This document shows, in pieces, positions 16,253-24,309 of a DNA stretch of 64,000 bases. Position 1 is the first letter of the stretch, and the number at the start of each line of letters is the position of its first letter. Both the position numbers and the translations under genes were made by a program. Origin of the DNA: JAWXBR01 sp046595995 (GTDB lineage Bacteria; Bacteroidota; Ignavibacteria; Kapaibacteriales; Kapaibacteriaceae); assembly GCA_046595995.1 (NCBI GenBank), contig JBKJNB010000148.1, positions 15,263 through 79,262 on the forward strand, written 5' to 3'. The notes below the pieces were generated by a model. It did no database searches and had not been told where the DNA came from. It worked only from the letters and a program-made list of their open reading frames with translations.

Positions 16253-16427
16253 CACTGTCGTTCTCCCTAAGAGTATGTTGTCCGAGAATCGTGATCGCTG
16301 TGATCGTCGCGGCTACTATTGTCGTGCACAGAAGGTTCCGAACTTTTACGCAGACTGAATTTTGACGCTGGGTTGGATCATCTTTGAAACACGTTCGTCG
16401 GAGAGCCCCATACACAAGGAGGCATGT

Positions 16428-16622
16428 ATGAACATCAAACGCGTATTTGGCGTAATTCTCACAGTGCTGGGAATTGGAGCTCTGCTCTACACAGGATTTT
16501 TGGCGATGAACACGGGTGGCGCCCAGCATGATGTACGAGGAATGATTGTGTACGGTGTGCTTGGCCTAATCTTCTTTTTGTCTGGCATGGGTCTCGTACG
16601 TGCGGTCAAAGACGAGGCGTAG
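16428..16622 (+). CDS. Small membrane protein, two transmembrane segments
   Basis: 64 residues from the ATG at 16428, fixed by a near-perfect Shine-Dalgarno AAGGAGG at 16417-16422. Two hydrophobic segments (VFGVILTVLGIGALLYTGFL and GMIVYGVLGLIFFLSGMGLV) with a short glycine-rich loop GGAQHD between them. Similar two-helix proteins are common in Bacteroidota and have no fixed function. It stands alone on the plus strand. The 172 bases before it (16256-16427) hold no clear gene; CATCTTTG near 16381 is a near match to the TAnnTTTG promoter element. Confidence 0.65.
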   Translation: MNIKRVFGVILTVLGIGALLYTGFLAMNTGGAQHDVRGMIVYGVLGLIFFLSGMGLVRAVKDEA

Positions 16623-16640
16623 CACGTATCGCCCGCTCGC

Positions 16641-17921
16641 TTAAAAGTAGCTGGCTATTCCTAAAGCGTAGGTGGCAGCATGGGTGGCTTCGTTACCGAG
16701 GACATCGTGCTGCCACTGCCTGCGAAAGTTGAACATGATGACAGTAGAAGGCGTCGGCCTGAGTGAAAAGCTGACAGTGCCGGCTGTTACATCGTCGCCA
16801 ACTTCTTGCGCAGTACTGTTGAATCGACCAACATTGTAATCGATGTGGTCGAAGCGTACGCCCGCGTTAAACACGATATCGGAATAGTCTAAAAACGCAA
16901 ATGTCGCAATTGGTACGACAGCCTCGACATAGACACCATTCTGACGTCGTCCGAAGGTCTCGCCGGCGGATGGTGGGACGTCGATAAGGTTCAATGCGGC
17001 TTCGCCTCGCAGTGCCACGGGACCAATACTCGCGGAGAAATCTACCGCCAGTATCGTGAGTGCGCGTTTCTCGTCAACGGGCTCGCCTTCAACTTCAAAT
17101 GTGTTGTAGATACCTCTATACACGGAGAGGCCAAGCTCCCCAATACTGCGATTACGCAAGGCCAGCCGGCCGCTTACCGCTGGACTTCCATTGCCTTCCT
17201 CGCCAAACAACGATGCCGACTTGCCCGCCTTTAATAGTGTGCGCCCATCTGTGTTGAAGATGATGCCGTTGTTCAAGCCATTCGCCACGTACGCATCATA
17301 CGTGAAGACGAAGTCCCCTGTTGCCACACTGCCATACGCACCTCCGCCAACAGTTGACAGCGTTGCCGGTATTATTTCTGTGCTTACAAGGGGCCTACGA
17401 ATGAATTCGTAGAGGGGGCTGTCGTGGCGGACATTAAAGCCGCCGATGGGCAAGAGAATGATGCCGCCTCGTAGGATAAGGGCAGGATCGATTTCGAAGT
17501 CGAGTAATGCCGTCTCAATGTTGATCTCTTCTGTACCGTGTTCGAACTCTATCTCGGCCAGGAACCGTACGCGCGAGCTAATGTTCGAAAACAGAAAGAT
17601 GTTAAAGCGAGGAATATCCATATGGAGTCCGTTGCCAACCCCGTCCGCAATCGTGTGAGAACCGTTCGCCTCTATGTATCCACCCAGCGACGTGTTGGCC
17701 GTGCTGAGAATAAACGGACGTTGAAAGATTGCCTGCTGGGCCGTGGAATCAGAAATGCTCTTCGTTGAATCTGGTGCACTTGTGTGCCCGTATAGGCTAA
17801 CATGCGCGCTTGCGTTCGCGGATAGGTTAGCATGCGCACTAATGCTGGCGAGGAACGAAAGGCAGAGAACGAGTTGTTTCACGTGAGCAGTACTAAAGTT
17901 TGATGTGAACGTGGGTTGCAT
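16641..17921 (-). CDS. Outer-membrane porin, phosphate-selective porin O/P-like
   Basis: Up to 426 residues. Signal peptide (QLVLCLSFLASISAHA), then a beta-barrel: a conserved early region (IPRFNIFLFSNISSRVRFLA, EIEFEHGTEEINIETALLDF), alternating amphipathic strands and a final Phe (YALGIASYF). It resembles the OprP/OprO superfamily used for anions or small solutes. The ATG at 17921 overlaps the Rieske gene by 29 bases; an in-frame GTG at 17882 gives a neater signal peptide (VKQLVLCLSF) and a 10-base gap, so the shorter form is plausible. It is the last gene of the di-heme/Rieske/porin operon. Confidence 0.72.
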   Translation of the reverse strand: MQPTFTSNFSTAHVKQLVLCLSFLASISAHANLSANASAHVSLYGHTSAPDSTKSISDSTAQQAIFQRPFILSTANTSLGGYIEANGSHTIADGVGNGLHMDIPRFNIFLFSNISSRVRFLAEIEFEHGTEEINIETALLDFEIDPALILRGGIILLPIGGFNVRHDSPLYEFIRRPLVSTEIIPATLSTVGGGAYGSVATGDFVFTYDAYVANGLNNGIIFNTDGRTLLKAGKSASLFGEEGNGSPAVSGRLALRNRSIGELGLSVYRGIYNTFEVEGEPVDEKRALTILAVDFSASIGPVALRGEAALNLIDVPPSAGETFGRRQNGVYVEAVVPIATFAFLDYSDIVFNAGVRFDHIDYNVGRFNSTAQEVGDDVTAGTVSFSLRPTPSTVIMFNFRRQWQHDVLGNEATHAATYALGIASYF

Positions 17922-18333
17922 CGGACGTTACAGCATAACGCACAAGCGATTCTTTTGCAGGAGGTGATAACACTGCACCTTCAGAGCTGAATTCGCTGCC
18001 ATGGCATGGACATTCGAAACCAGTACCGACAGGTCGTATCACACAGCCCTTATGCGTACATAAGAGCGAGAGTGCGGTGTAGTTGTGATCGGCAGTTCGC
18101 ACGACGTGGATTGGGCCTTGCATTGCGCCGCTCTTGCGGACAATGACGGATGGCGTGGGCGAATCGCCAATATCAAAGGCGGTAAGGGGAATTGTAATGG
18201 TGCCACCAACATGTGTACCATCGACGTATTTAACACTGGCGCAACCGATAAGTAGCGTTGTCGCGCAGGCGCCTGTACACAAAACCCCTAATCCGGCAAC
18301 CGTCGTTGTACGAAGAAAGTCTAATCGTTGCAT
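17893..18333 (-). CDS. Exported Rieske [2Fe-2S] protein
   Basis: 146 residues. The N-terminus is an anchor or lipoprotein-like signal (MQRLDFLRTTTVAGLGVL, later LLIGCAS). The Rieske site is complete: Cys92-x-His94 in CTHKGC and Cys108-x-x-His111 in CPCHG, with Cys97 and Cys110 able to form the stabilising disulfide. This makes it a high-potential Rieske domain of the bc1/arsenite-oxidase kind. There is no cytochrome b neighbour, so it is not part of a bc1 complex here. It sits 3 bases after the DUF1111 di-heme gene and overlaps the porin gene, so it probably passes electrons to or from that di-heme protein in the periplasm (inferred). Confidence 0.88.
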   Translation of the reverse strand: MQRLDFLRTTTVAGLGVLCTGACATTLLIGCASVKYVDGTHVGGTITIPLTAFDIGDSPTPSVIVRKSGAMQGPIHVVRTADHNYTALSLLCTHKGCVIRPVGTGFECPCHGSEFSSEGAVLSPPAKESLVRYAVTSDATHVHIKL

Positions 18334-18336
18334 AGT

Positions 18337-19563
18337 TTATAATGACTCCAGAAAGCGAATCAATTCCTGACGTTCTTGCTCCGTAAGCGCTTGGTATCGA
18401 CCCTTGCTTTGCGCCCCTTCCCCACCGTGCAGCATAATAGCATCGTTTAGTGTGTGGGCACGTCCGTCATGCAGAAAGAAGCCCACGCCACCCTGCGATG
18501 CAGCTGACAGGCCTAGACCCCACAGCGGCGTTGTGCGCCATTCTGATGTTGTTGCCGTGCCTTCGGTGTACGCGTCGTCGAGTTCGGCGCCCATGTCGTG
18601 CAAGAGTAAATCTGAGTAAGGATGAAACGGCTGCTTGTCGAGTACCGCAAGTGCTGATGAGCCGGTAACCAGCGTTGGCACGTGGCACGATGCACAACCG
18701 ATGGCCGAGAAGTGTGCCTCGCCTTTTTTTACGGTTGGGTTGTCGGAATCGCGGCGTTCAGGCGCGCGCAGCGTGCGCACGTAGAATGCAACGCGGTGCA
18801 CGATGTTTGCGGTGACTTCGGGGTCGGCCGCATCGTCGCCGAAATTCGGACCCGCCTGTGAATTGTGTAGGTCGGTCATGAAGAAGTCTGACGTTACGCC
18901 CATGTCCTGCAGATAAGCTGTTGCTACTTGCTGTAGCAAATCGATTGCGCCCGCTTTACGGCCGAAACGTCCGATATACTTTCCGTTGTACGGCACGTGC
19001 GCGGGTACGGGGCTAAAGAAATCGGGCGGTTCGCTGTAATTCGGTATGCCGCTAATGCCATCGGCGTTTGCGTCATCGGGGTCGGCCATTGCGAGAATCG
19101 TCGCATCGTCCACGGCTTCGAGGAAGCCGAGTCCTGCCACAGACGGAGCCATAAGGCGTGAGACGCCGGTGGCACTGGCGGGGATGTTTTCTCCGACGTG
19201 ACCCGAGACTGCTAGATGCTGAAGTTGGGGTCCGCCAGTTTCCGACATGTGGTCAAAACCCGTCGGCGTCATGCGTCCGTAGCGCGTTAGGAACGTCGAC
19301 GGATGGCCTTTCCCATCTCCGGCATGGCAGCCTTCGCAAGATGAGGCCACAAAGATTGGACCCAACCCGTCGAGCCGAGCGAACACACGTCCAAACTCTT
19401 CATCGCCCTGGAAGTGGGCGGCCCGTTGCTCGACACTCAGGCCTGCTAGGGGTCCGACCAGCGTCGCGTCAGGCGCTGGTGCCTCAGGCGCAAACACGTC
19501 GCACGAAGCCAAAACAAGACTTAGAGACAGAATCGCCACGATTTTTAAGATATTCATCACCAT
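18337..19563 (-). CDS. DUF1111 di-heme oxidoreductase-like lipoprotein
   Basis: 408 residues. Lipoprotein signal (SLSLVLASCD, Cys21). Two heme motifs, SCEGCH (Cys76-Cys79-His80) and ASCHVP, fit the family known as di-heme oxidoreductase / DUF1111 (COG3488), with typical surroundings GLGPIFVASSCEGCHAGDGK and DMGAELDDAYTEG. Such proteins are distant relatives of di-heme cytochrome c peroxidases and in Bacteroidota often sit with iron-uptake genes, but no imelysin gene is seen here. First gene of a Rieske and porin operon. A second ATG lies at 19557. An 18-bp palindrome upstream is the likely control site. Confidence 0.85.
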   Translation of the reverse strand: MVMNILKIVAILSLSLVLASCDVFAPEAPAPDATLVGPLAGLSVEQRAAHFQGDEEFGRVFARLDGLGPIFVASSCEGCHAGDGKGHPSTFLTRYGRMTPTGFDHMSETGGPQLQHLAVSGHVGENIPASATGVSRLMAPSVAGLGFLEAVDDATILAMADPDDANADGISGIPNYSEPPDFFSPVPAHVPYNGKYIGRFGRKAGAIDLLQQVATAYLQDMGVTSDFFMTDLHNSQAGPNFGDDAADPEVTANIVHRVAFYVRTLRAPERRDSDNPTVKKGEAHFSAIGCASCHVPTLVTGSSALAVLDKQPFHPYSDLLLHDMGAELDDAYTEGTATTSEWRTTPLWGLGLSAASQGGVGFFLHDGRAHTLNDAIMLHGGEGAQSKGRYQALTEQERQELIRFLESL

Positions 19564-19590
19564 TCACGATTTGTAGTTGACACAATATAC

Positions 19591-19608
19591 ATTTAGTCTC
19601 GACTAAAT
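19591..19608. promoter_or_regulatory. 18-bp palindrome between divergent di-heme and DUF3098 genes
   Basis: ATTTAGTC (19591-19598) and GACTAAAT (19601-19608) are perfect 8-base arms around TC. On the minus strand the site sits directly upstream of TATATT (19589-19584), a -10-like element for the di-heme operon, as expected for a repressor operator. The sequence does not match a Fur or IscR box that I know. Confidence 0.6.
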
Positions 19609-19619
19609 ATCCGATTTCG

Positions 19620-19627
19620 TACCTTTG
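19620..19627 (+). promoter_or_regulatory. Bacteroidota-type -7 promoter element TACCTTTG
   Basis: Exact match to TAnnTTTG, 33 bases before the ATG at 19661. A clear upstream TTTG partner is not seen at the usual distance. Confidence 0.5.
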
Positions 19628-19660
19628 CATTCGAATTACCTAAGTATTTCAGGCAACTTT

Positions 19661-19933
19661 ATGGCAACTCCAACATCGAAGTACTCGCGTGCGAACCTCA
19701 AGACAGCTAGCAAACGTCCGTCATGGGTACTACCGCTGACGACGAAGAACTTTATCTATATCGGCGCCGGTATAGCTGTGCTGTTACTTGGCTTCGTGCT
19801 ATTGTCGATGGGCATCTATACCAGCTGGGATAATCCTCTCTCGGTTAGTGTTGCGCCCGTCGTTCTTGTAATCGGTTATTGTGTGGTGATACCATGGGCT
19901 ATAATGTGGCGTCCGAAGAACGAACAGAACTAA
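19661..19933 (+). CDS. DUF3098 small membrane protein
   Basis: 90 residues from the ATG at 19661. A basic N-terminus (TASKRPSWVLPL) is followed by two membrane segments (FIYIGAGIAVLLLGFVLLSM and SVAPVVLVIGYCVVIPWAIM) with the loop ending in a conserved APV...GY pattern, matching DUF3098 of Bacteroidota. In many relatives the gene lies beside ftsX; here it overlaps a DUF1232 gene by 40 bases. Function unknown. Confidence 0.75.
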   Translation: MATPTSKYSRANLKTASKRPSWVLPLTTKNFIYIGAGIAVLLLGFVLLSMGIYTSWDNPLSVSVAPVVLVIGYCVVIPWAIMWRPKNEQN

Positions 19934-20331
19934 CAACACCCGACGAGCATCGCCAGGCTCGTAGTGAAGAACGGCGTATTACTCGTGAGGAACAGCGTAG
20001 TACTCGTGAGGAACAGCGTGTACTTCATGATGTCGATCGAAAGCTTCGCAAGAAGTCGTTAATACGTGCGATCCCCGAGCTTCTCTTAAACGTCGGCACA
20101 CTGTACAAAATGGTGCGCGATCGCACATTTCATTTAACGTGGCCAACGCGCGGACTTATTATAGGCGGCCTCGCATACTTTCTGCTTCCAACTGATGCCA
20201 CACCTGACTATTTGCCTGGTATTGGCTTCATTGATGATACGATCGTCGTTGGCTTAATCGTCAAACGACTAGCTTCCGAAATCGACCGTTACAAGCAGCA
20301 TATAACGAGCTTCCTCGACGCCGCAGTCTAA
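19894..20331 (+). CDS. DUF1232 (YkvA-type) membrane protein with charged heptad repeats
   Basis: 145 residues from the ATG at 19894; the start is uncertain (a GTG at 19906 is in frame) because it overlaps the DUF3098 gene. Residues about 20-50 are a charged helix with 7-residue repeats (RSEERRI, TREEQRS, TREEQRV), probably a coiled coil. The rest is DUF1232: WPTRGLIIGGLAYFLLPTDA, TPDYLPGIGFIDDTIVVGLI. DUF1232 proteins are small inner-membrane proteins of unknown role. Followed 20 bases later by lysA. Confidence 0.75.
   Translation: MGYNVASEERTELTTPDEHRQARSEERRITREEQRSTREEQRVLHDVDRKLRKKSLIRAIPELLLNVGTLYKMVRDRTFHLTWPTRGLIIGGLAYFLLPTDATPDYLPGIGFIDDTIVVGLIVKRLASEIDRYKQHITSFLDAAV
19981..20022 (+). 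repeat. 21-bp tandem repeat, 2 copies, in the DUF1232 gene
   Basis: Units 19981-20001 and 20002-20022 share ACTCGTGAGGAACAGCGT; a diverged third copy lies just before them. Encodes the TREEQR heptads and keeps frame. Confidence 0.9.
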
Positions 20332-20351
20332 CAAGCCGTACTTTCGCCGTT

Positions 20352-21587
20352 ATGGAACTGATTAACGGCAGCTATTACATTGGGGGCATCCCCGTAGCAG
20401 ACATCGTCGCATTGGCAGGCACACCTGTCTACGTTTACGATTCTGCAATCATCGCACGCCAGGTTCGACGCCTGCAGAAGGCGTTTACTTCGAACCCCAC
20501 GCGCATCATGTATGCGTGTAAGGCGCTCACGAACGTAAACATCCTTCGTCTGCTCAAGGGGCTAGGAACGGGGCTAGACACGGTTAGCATACAAGAAGTA
20601 CGCCTCGGTCTCGCAGCGGGTTTCCTCCCTTCGGAAATTCTATACACGCCAAACATGGTGTCGTTCGAAGAATTACGCGAGGCGGTCGAGATAGGCGTGA
20701 TTATAAACATCGATACTATTTCGGTACTCGAACGTTTCGGTCACGAATACGGCGATCGCGTTCCCGTATGTATTCGCGTGAATCCGCACATCATGGCAGG
20801 TGGCAATGAACGTATCAGCACCGGACACATCGATTCAAAGTTTGGTATCAGTATTCATCAGTTGAGGCACGTGCAGCGCATCGTGGCATCGCATGGCATG
20901 CATGTAAACGGATTGCACATGCACACGGGCAGTGATATCCTCGACGCTGAGGTTTTTTTGCAAGGGGCTGAAATTTTATTCGAGACAGCCGCACTTTTCC
21001 CAGAGCTTCGCTTTCTGGACATGGGTTCCGGCTTCAAGGTTGCGTACAAACCTGATGACAACGCCACGGATATCGAAGACCTTGGTGAAAAGCTGTCAGC
21101 GCGAATTAGCGAATTCAATTCGACGCGTGCGAATCCCGTTGAAATCTGGTTTGAACCAGGCAAGTTCCTCGTAAGCGAAGCGGGCTATTTCTTAGCAACA
21201 GTAAACGTGCTTAAACAAACAACTGCGACAGTGTTTGCGGGCGTGAACTCCGGAATGAATCATCTCATTCGCCCGATGTTATACAATGCATACCACCACA
21301 TTCTCAATACTAGCAATCCGAACGGCACACCTCGTATCTACACCGTCGTAGGATACATCTGCGAGACCGACACCTTCGGATGGGATAGAAAAATTGCCGA
21401 GGTTCACGAAGGCGACGTATTGTGCTTCCTGAATGCAGGGGCGTATGGCATAGCCATGGCATCGAATTATAACTCGCGATTACGTCCGGCCGAGGTGCTC
21501 GTACACAAAGGCAAAGCCCACATTATTCGTTCACGCGAAACAATCGAAGACATTACGCGCAACGAAATCGAAATACACCTAGACTAA
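20352..21587 (+). CDS. lysA: Diaminopimelate decarboxylase
   Basis: 411 residues, normal length for the PLP alanine-racemase-fold decarboxylases. Visible: TPVYVYDSAII at the start of the barrel, MYACKALTN with the Lys that holds PLP, GLHMHTGSDI, the PLP-phosphate loop MGSGFKV, EPGKFLVSEAGYF, and YICETDTFG with the Cys from the partner subunit that enters the active site. It converts meso-diaminopimelate to L-lysine, the last step of lysine synthesis. The 3' end overlaps the convergent gene at 21584 by 4 bases. The spacing of the Cys and following Asp favours LysA over NspC. Confidence 0.93.
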   Translation: MELINGSYYIGGIPVADIVALAGTPVYVYDSAIIARQVRRLQKAFTSNPTRIMYACKALTNVNILRLLKGLGTGLDTVSIQEVRLGLAAGFLPSEILYTPNMVSFEELREAVEIGVIINIDTISVLERFGHEYGDRVPVCIRVNPHIMAGGNERISTGHIDSKFGISIHQLRHVQRIVASHGMHVNGLHMHTGSDILDAEVFLQGAEILFETAALFPELRFLDMGSGFKVAYKPDDNATDIEDLGEKLSARISEFNSTRANPVEIWFEPGKFLVSEAGYFLATVNVLKQTTATVFAGVNSGMNHLIRPMLYNAYHHILNTSNPNGTPRIYTVVGYICETDTFGWDRKIAEVHEGDVLCFLNAGAYGIAMASNYNSRLRPAEVLVHKGKAHIIRSRETIEDITRNEIEIHLD

Positions 21588-22468
21588 AAAACGACCGTTG
21601 CGCCAATACTGAACGTGTGCATGTTCAACGGAGCCTCTGTATTGAATGGCCAGTTCATGCGATTCGCGCGTAAAGCTTTGAAGGCTGCAGACACACCATT
21701 GCGAAGAAGGAAATACATAACGGGTGTTGCCAAAGGTGACGCCTGAGCAATTTCCTTGACGAACCAGACCGTAAGTCCGTCGGCCACCGCTTCGATGGTG
21801 CCGCTTCCTAGCCAATACCAAAACATGTGCCGGGGATAGACCTGAGCCCATGTGTACTGTAGTTGTATACTAACCGGATCGGCAACGCGGAATTCGATTG
21901 CTGGCATCCATGCTTCGCCAAAACGAAGACTCGACCCGAACCGCGCAAGTGGCTGGTTCGTTGCGATAGCGAGTGAATCGCCGGCGGCGTTAAGGACGGT
22001 CCAGGAAAGTGCACTAGATCCGTGGAGGAAGGACACGCCTTCAATACCTGAACCAAATTTATAACCATATCCGTTGCGCGACGCGACACCAATTCGAAAC
22101 GCATCAATCGACTCCGGTGAGATGCCCGAAGTAATCGCAACCACGTCCGCGCCCTTGTGATACGACATGATTATGCCGTCGGAGTGCGTTGAAGTAACTG
22201 CTGTCGCGCCGATCGTATTGGTGCGACGAAAGCCCAGGTCGATGCCAAAAGCAATCGCCTGCTCAACAGGCGCAGAGAGGTCCTTTCGTCCGAAGGAGGT
22301 AGTGCCTCCGAACAGACCGATTGCCGGACTTCTATCCAAGAGCTTGAACCTCTCAAGAGAAAGTTCACTTACGTCTTTATCCTTTTTCCGCTGTGTCGTA
22401 TCCGGTTGTGCGGACGCAACAACGACCGTCATCGCCATAACGACGAATAACAAATGTCTCCCCCTCAT
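21584..22468 (-). CDS. Exported protein, probable small outer-membrane barrel, unknown
   Basis: 294 residues with a signal peptide (HLLFVVMAMTVVVASAQ). The rest alternates short amphipathic strands rich in Gly, Ser and aromatic residues and ends in VVF, as beta-barrels often do (AFGIDLGFRRTNTIGATAVT, LQYTWAQVYPRHMFWYWLGS). I do not recognise a family. It starts 2 bases after the rsmI stop and is probably co-transcribed with it. Confidence 0.6.
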   Translation of the reverse strand: MRGRHLLFVVMAMTVVVASAQPDTTQRKKDKDVSELSLERFKLLDRSPAIGLFGGTTSFGRKDLSAPVEQAIAFGIDLGFRRTNTIGATAVTSTHSDGIIMSYHKGADVVAITSGISPESIDAFRIGVASRNGYGYKFGSGIEGVSFLHGSSALSWTVLNAAGDSLAIATNQPLARFGSSLRFGEAWMPAIEFRVADPVSIQLQYTWAQVYPRHMFWYWLGSGTIEAVADGLTVWFVKEIAQASPLATPVMYFLLRNGVSAAFKALRANRMNWPFNTEAPLNMHTFSIGATVVF

Positions 22469-22470
22469 GC

Positions 22471-24285
22471 CTAATCCTCCGATGCGTTTCCTGTAGGTGG
22501 CTTCTTCCGACGTGACCTGAGTTTCCGCTCCGTGGGTTTGTTCTGATCAGTGAAGTCTTTGCTAATGTATGTGTCGTTCGAGTAGACGCGTCCGCGTAAA
22601 TCTTGCGGAGCTCGTCTGCGCGCGGGTGACGATCCCGTCTTGCCCCTTAGGCCTCGGCCGCCCCCTTTAGGAGCACCTCCGGCGCGACGTTGTCTGCGCT
22701 GCAGTGTGGGGTCGAGTGCGCTATAATTCGCGTCTGCACGATTGAAGTTCGGTTCGCCGCCCTCGCCGCGAACATGACCTCCTTGTGGTCTACCGTGTGG
22801 TCGCCCCGAACCCTGCGGTCGTGCTCCGCCGCTCTGCGGTCGCCCTTGTCCGCCCCCATATGATCGGCCTTGACCTCCGCCAGGTGATCGGCCCTGGCCT
22901 CCGCCTTGTGATCGGCCCTGGCCTCCGCCAGATGGACGTCCGTGTGGACGCGACTGGCCGCCGCCGTAACCGCCGCCCTGACCCGATCTACCTCTACCCG
23001 GCTGAGGTCCGTCGCGACGCGGCTCGCGGTTATACGGACGTGCCTCTTCTTGGCCTTCGGGGCGCGGGCCATGGCTATCTAGACCTGGTGCGTAGCTGTC
23101 AGGACGGGGGCCGCGATTATCCGAGCGTGGGCCGCCAGGACCTTCGCGGCGTGGGCCGCGGCTATCTGTGCGTGGGCCACCAGGACCTTCGCGGCGTGGG
23201 CCGCGGTTATCCGGACGTGGGCCGCCTGGACCTTGACCTTCACGGCGTGGGCCGCGGTTGTCTGGGCGTGGACCGCCAGGACCTTCGCGGCGTGGGCCGC
23301 GGTTGTCTGGGCGTGGGCCTCTGCCGCCTTGAGGGCGTGGACGTTGTTCTCGATTGGGATCGAATGGCCGTGGCGTGGGCGCATACCCATTTACGCCAGC
23401 ATTGCTGTGTGGCTGTTCATCGTCGTAGTTGGCCCGGGGTGCTGGTTTGGGCCACGGTGCAGAAAGGTCTGGTCTTCCCGGGCGCCCTTGTGGCGGTTGC
23501 TGTCCGCCGGGTCCGCCCCGACGTTTTTTTCCACCACCACGTCCTCGTCCGAATTCATTTGGCGTCATATCATCTATCGTTGCTGGTTGATTCGCGGCCG
23601 TGGTCCCCTGTATGCAGACCACGAACTCGCCTTTGAATGGTTTTTCTGTGAATTTGGCCGACAGATCGGCAATCGTTCCGTAATGATGCGTTTCAGATAC
23701 CATCGTGAGGTTGCAGCCCACGTAGGCGCGCCGCTCCGGCATGATGGCTGCGGCAGATGCCAATAGTTGTCGTAACCGGTAAGGGGCTTCAAGAAGGATG
23801 ATCGTACGCGGTTCTGAAGCAAGCTGACGAAAATCTTCACGTCGATCTTCCTCAACGCGGCGCACAAAGCCTGCAAACAGAAACGCGCCAGCGTCGAAGC
23901 CGCTGCGAACAACGGCGGTAAGGATACTCGATGCACCCGGGACAACTTCAATTCCTATGTCAAGGGCTAGGCAGCTCTGAATCAGGACTTGACCGGGGTC
24001 AGCTAACAGGGGTGTCCCCGCGTCGCTTACTAATGCAACAACCGAGCCATTGCTAAGAAGATTTACTATTGATTGAACGTCGGATGGAGTTGAGTGCTCA
24101 TTCAGAAAATGCAGGGGTTTCTGCAGATCTAATAACCGCAGCAGTCGCTGCCCTTCTCGCTCTTCCTCACAAACAACCACGTCTGCAACACCGAGAGCCT
24201 TGATGGCCCTGAGCGTGATATCGTCATCATTCCCAATCGGAATGGATACAACGAGAAGTCGACCAATCGGCGCGACGTTGTTCAT
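22471..24285 (-). CDS. rsmI: RsmI 16S rRNA 2'-O-methyltransferase fused to a long Gly/Arg/Pro-rich tail
   Basis: 604 residues from the ATG at 24285. Residues 1 to about 230 are the tetrapyrrole-methylase-fold enzyme RsmI, which methylates the ribose of C1402 in 16S rRNA: LLVVSIPIGNDDDITLRA, VVVCEEER, NEHST, the signature VSDAGTPLLADPG (about 87-99), VVPGASSILTAVVRSGF and LLEAPYRL. The remaining 370 or so residues, longer than the enzyme itself, are disordered and basic: five or more copies of a 15-residue GGPRPDNRGPRREGP-like unit, then GGGQGRS-like heptads, then RKLRSRRKKP. Normal RsmI has about 280 residues. RGG/GR tails usually bind RNA, so tethering to rRNA or phase-separated RNA is a fair inference. 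The first of two leftward genes after the thioredoxin pair. Confidence 0.88.
   Translation of the reverse strand: MNNVAPIGRLLVVSIPIGNDDDITLRAIKALGVADVVVCEEEREGQRLLRLLDLQKPLHFLNEHSTPSDVQSIVNLLSNGSVVALVSDAGTPLLADPGQVLIQSCLALDIGIEVVPGASSILTAVVRSGFDAGAFLFAGFVRRVEEDRREDFRQLASEPRTIILLEAPYRLRQLLASAAAIMPERRAYVGCNLTMVSETHHYGTIADLSAKFTEKPFKGEFVVCIQGTTAANQPATIDDMTPNEFGRGRGGGKKRRGGPGGQQPPQGRPGRPDLSAPWPKPAPRANYDDEQPHSNAGVNGYAPTPRPFDPNREQRPRPQGGRGPRPDNRGPRREGPGGPRPDNRGPRREGQGPGGPRPDNRGPRREGPGGPRTDSRGPRREGPGGPRSDNRGPRPDSYAPGLDSHGPRPEGQEEARPYNREPRRDGPQPGRGRSGQGGGYGGGQSRPHGRPSGGGQGRSQGGGQGRSPGGGQGRSYGGGQGRPQSGGARPQGSGRPHGRPQGGHVRGEGGEPNFNRADANYSALDPTLQRRQRRAGGAPKGGGRGLRGKTGSSPARRRAPQDLRGRVYSNDTYISKDFTDQNKPTERKLRSRRKKPPTGNASED
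22835..23335 (-). repeat. In-frame 45-bp and about 21-24-bp repeats encoding the RsmI tail
   Basis: The right part (about 23090-23335) is a tandem array of about 45-bp units, the left part (about 22835-22945) of shorter units encoding GGGQGR(S/P). Units differ mainly at third positions and by whole codons, so the array is old enough to have drifted yet kept in frame. Limits are by eye. Confidence 0.75.
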
Positions 24286-24309
24286 CAACTCAGCCCAAGA
24301 TACGCACGA

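Noticed and set aside
17893..18333. Rieske gene as part of a cytochrome bc1 operon
   Set aside because: No cytochrome b or c1 gene adjoins; neighbours are a DUF1111 protein and a porin.
22785..23636. Open frame of 283 codons on the plus strand opposite the rsmI tail
   Set aside because: It is the complement of the Gly/Arg-rich repeat; its Val/Gly/Arg/Asp repeats follow from the sense repeat and there is no ribosome site or known domain.
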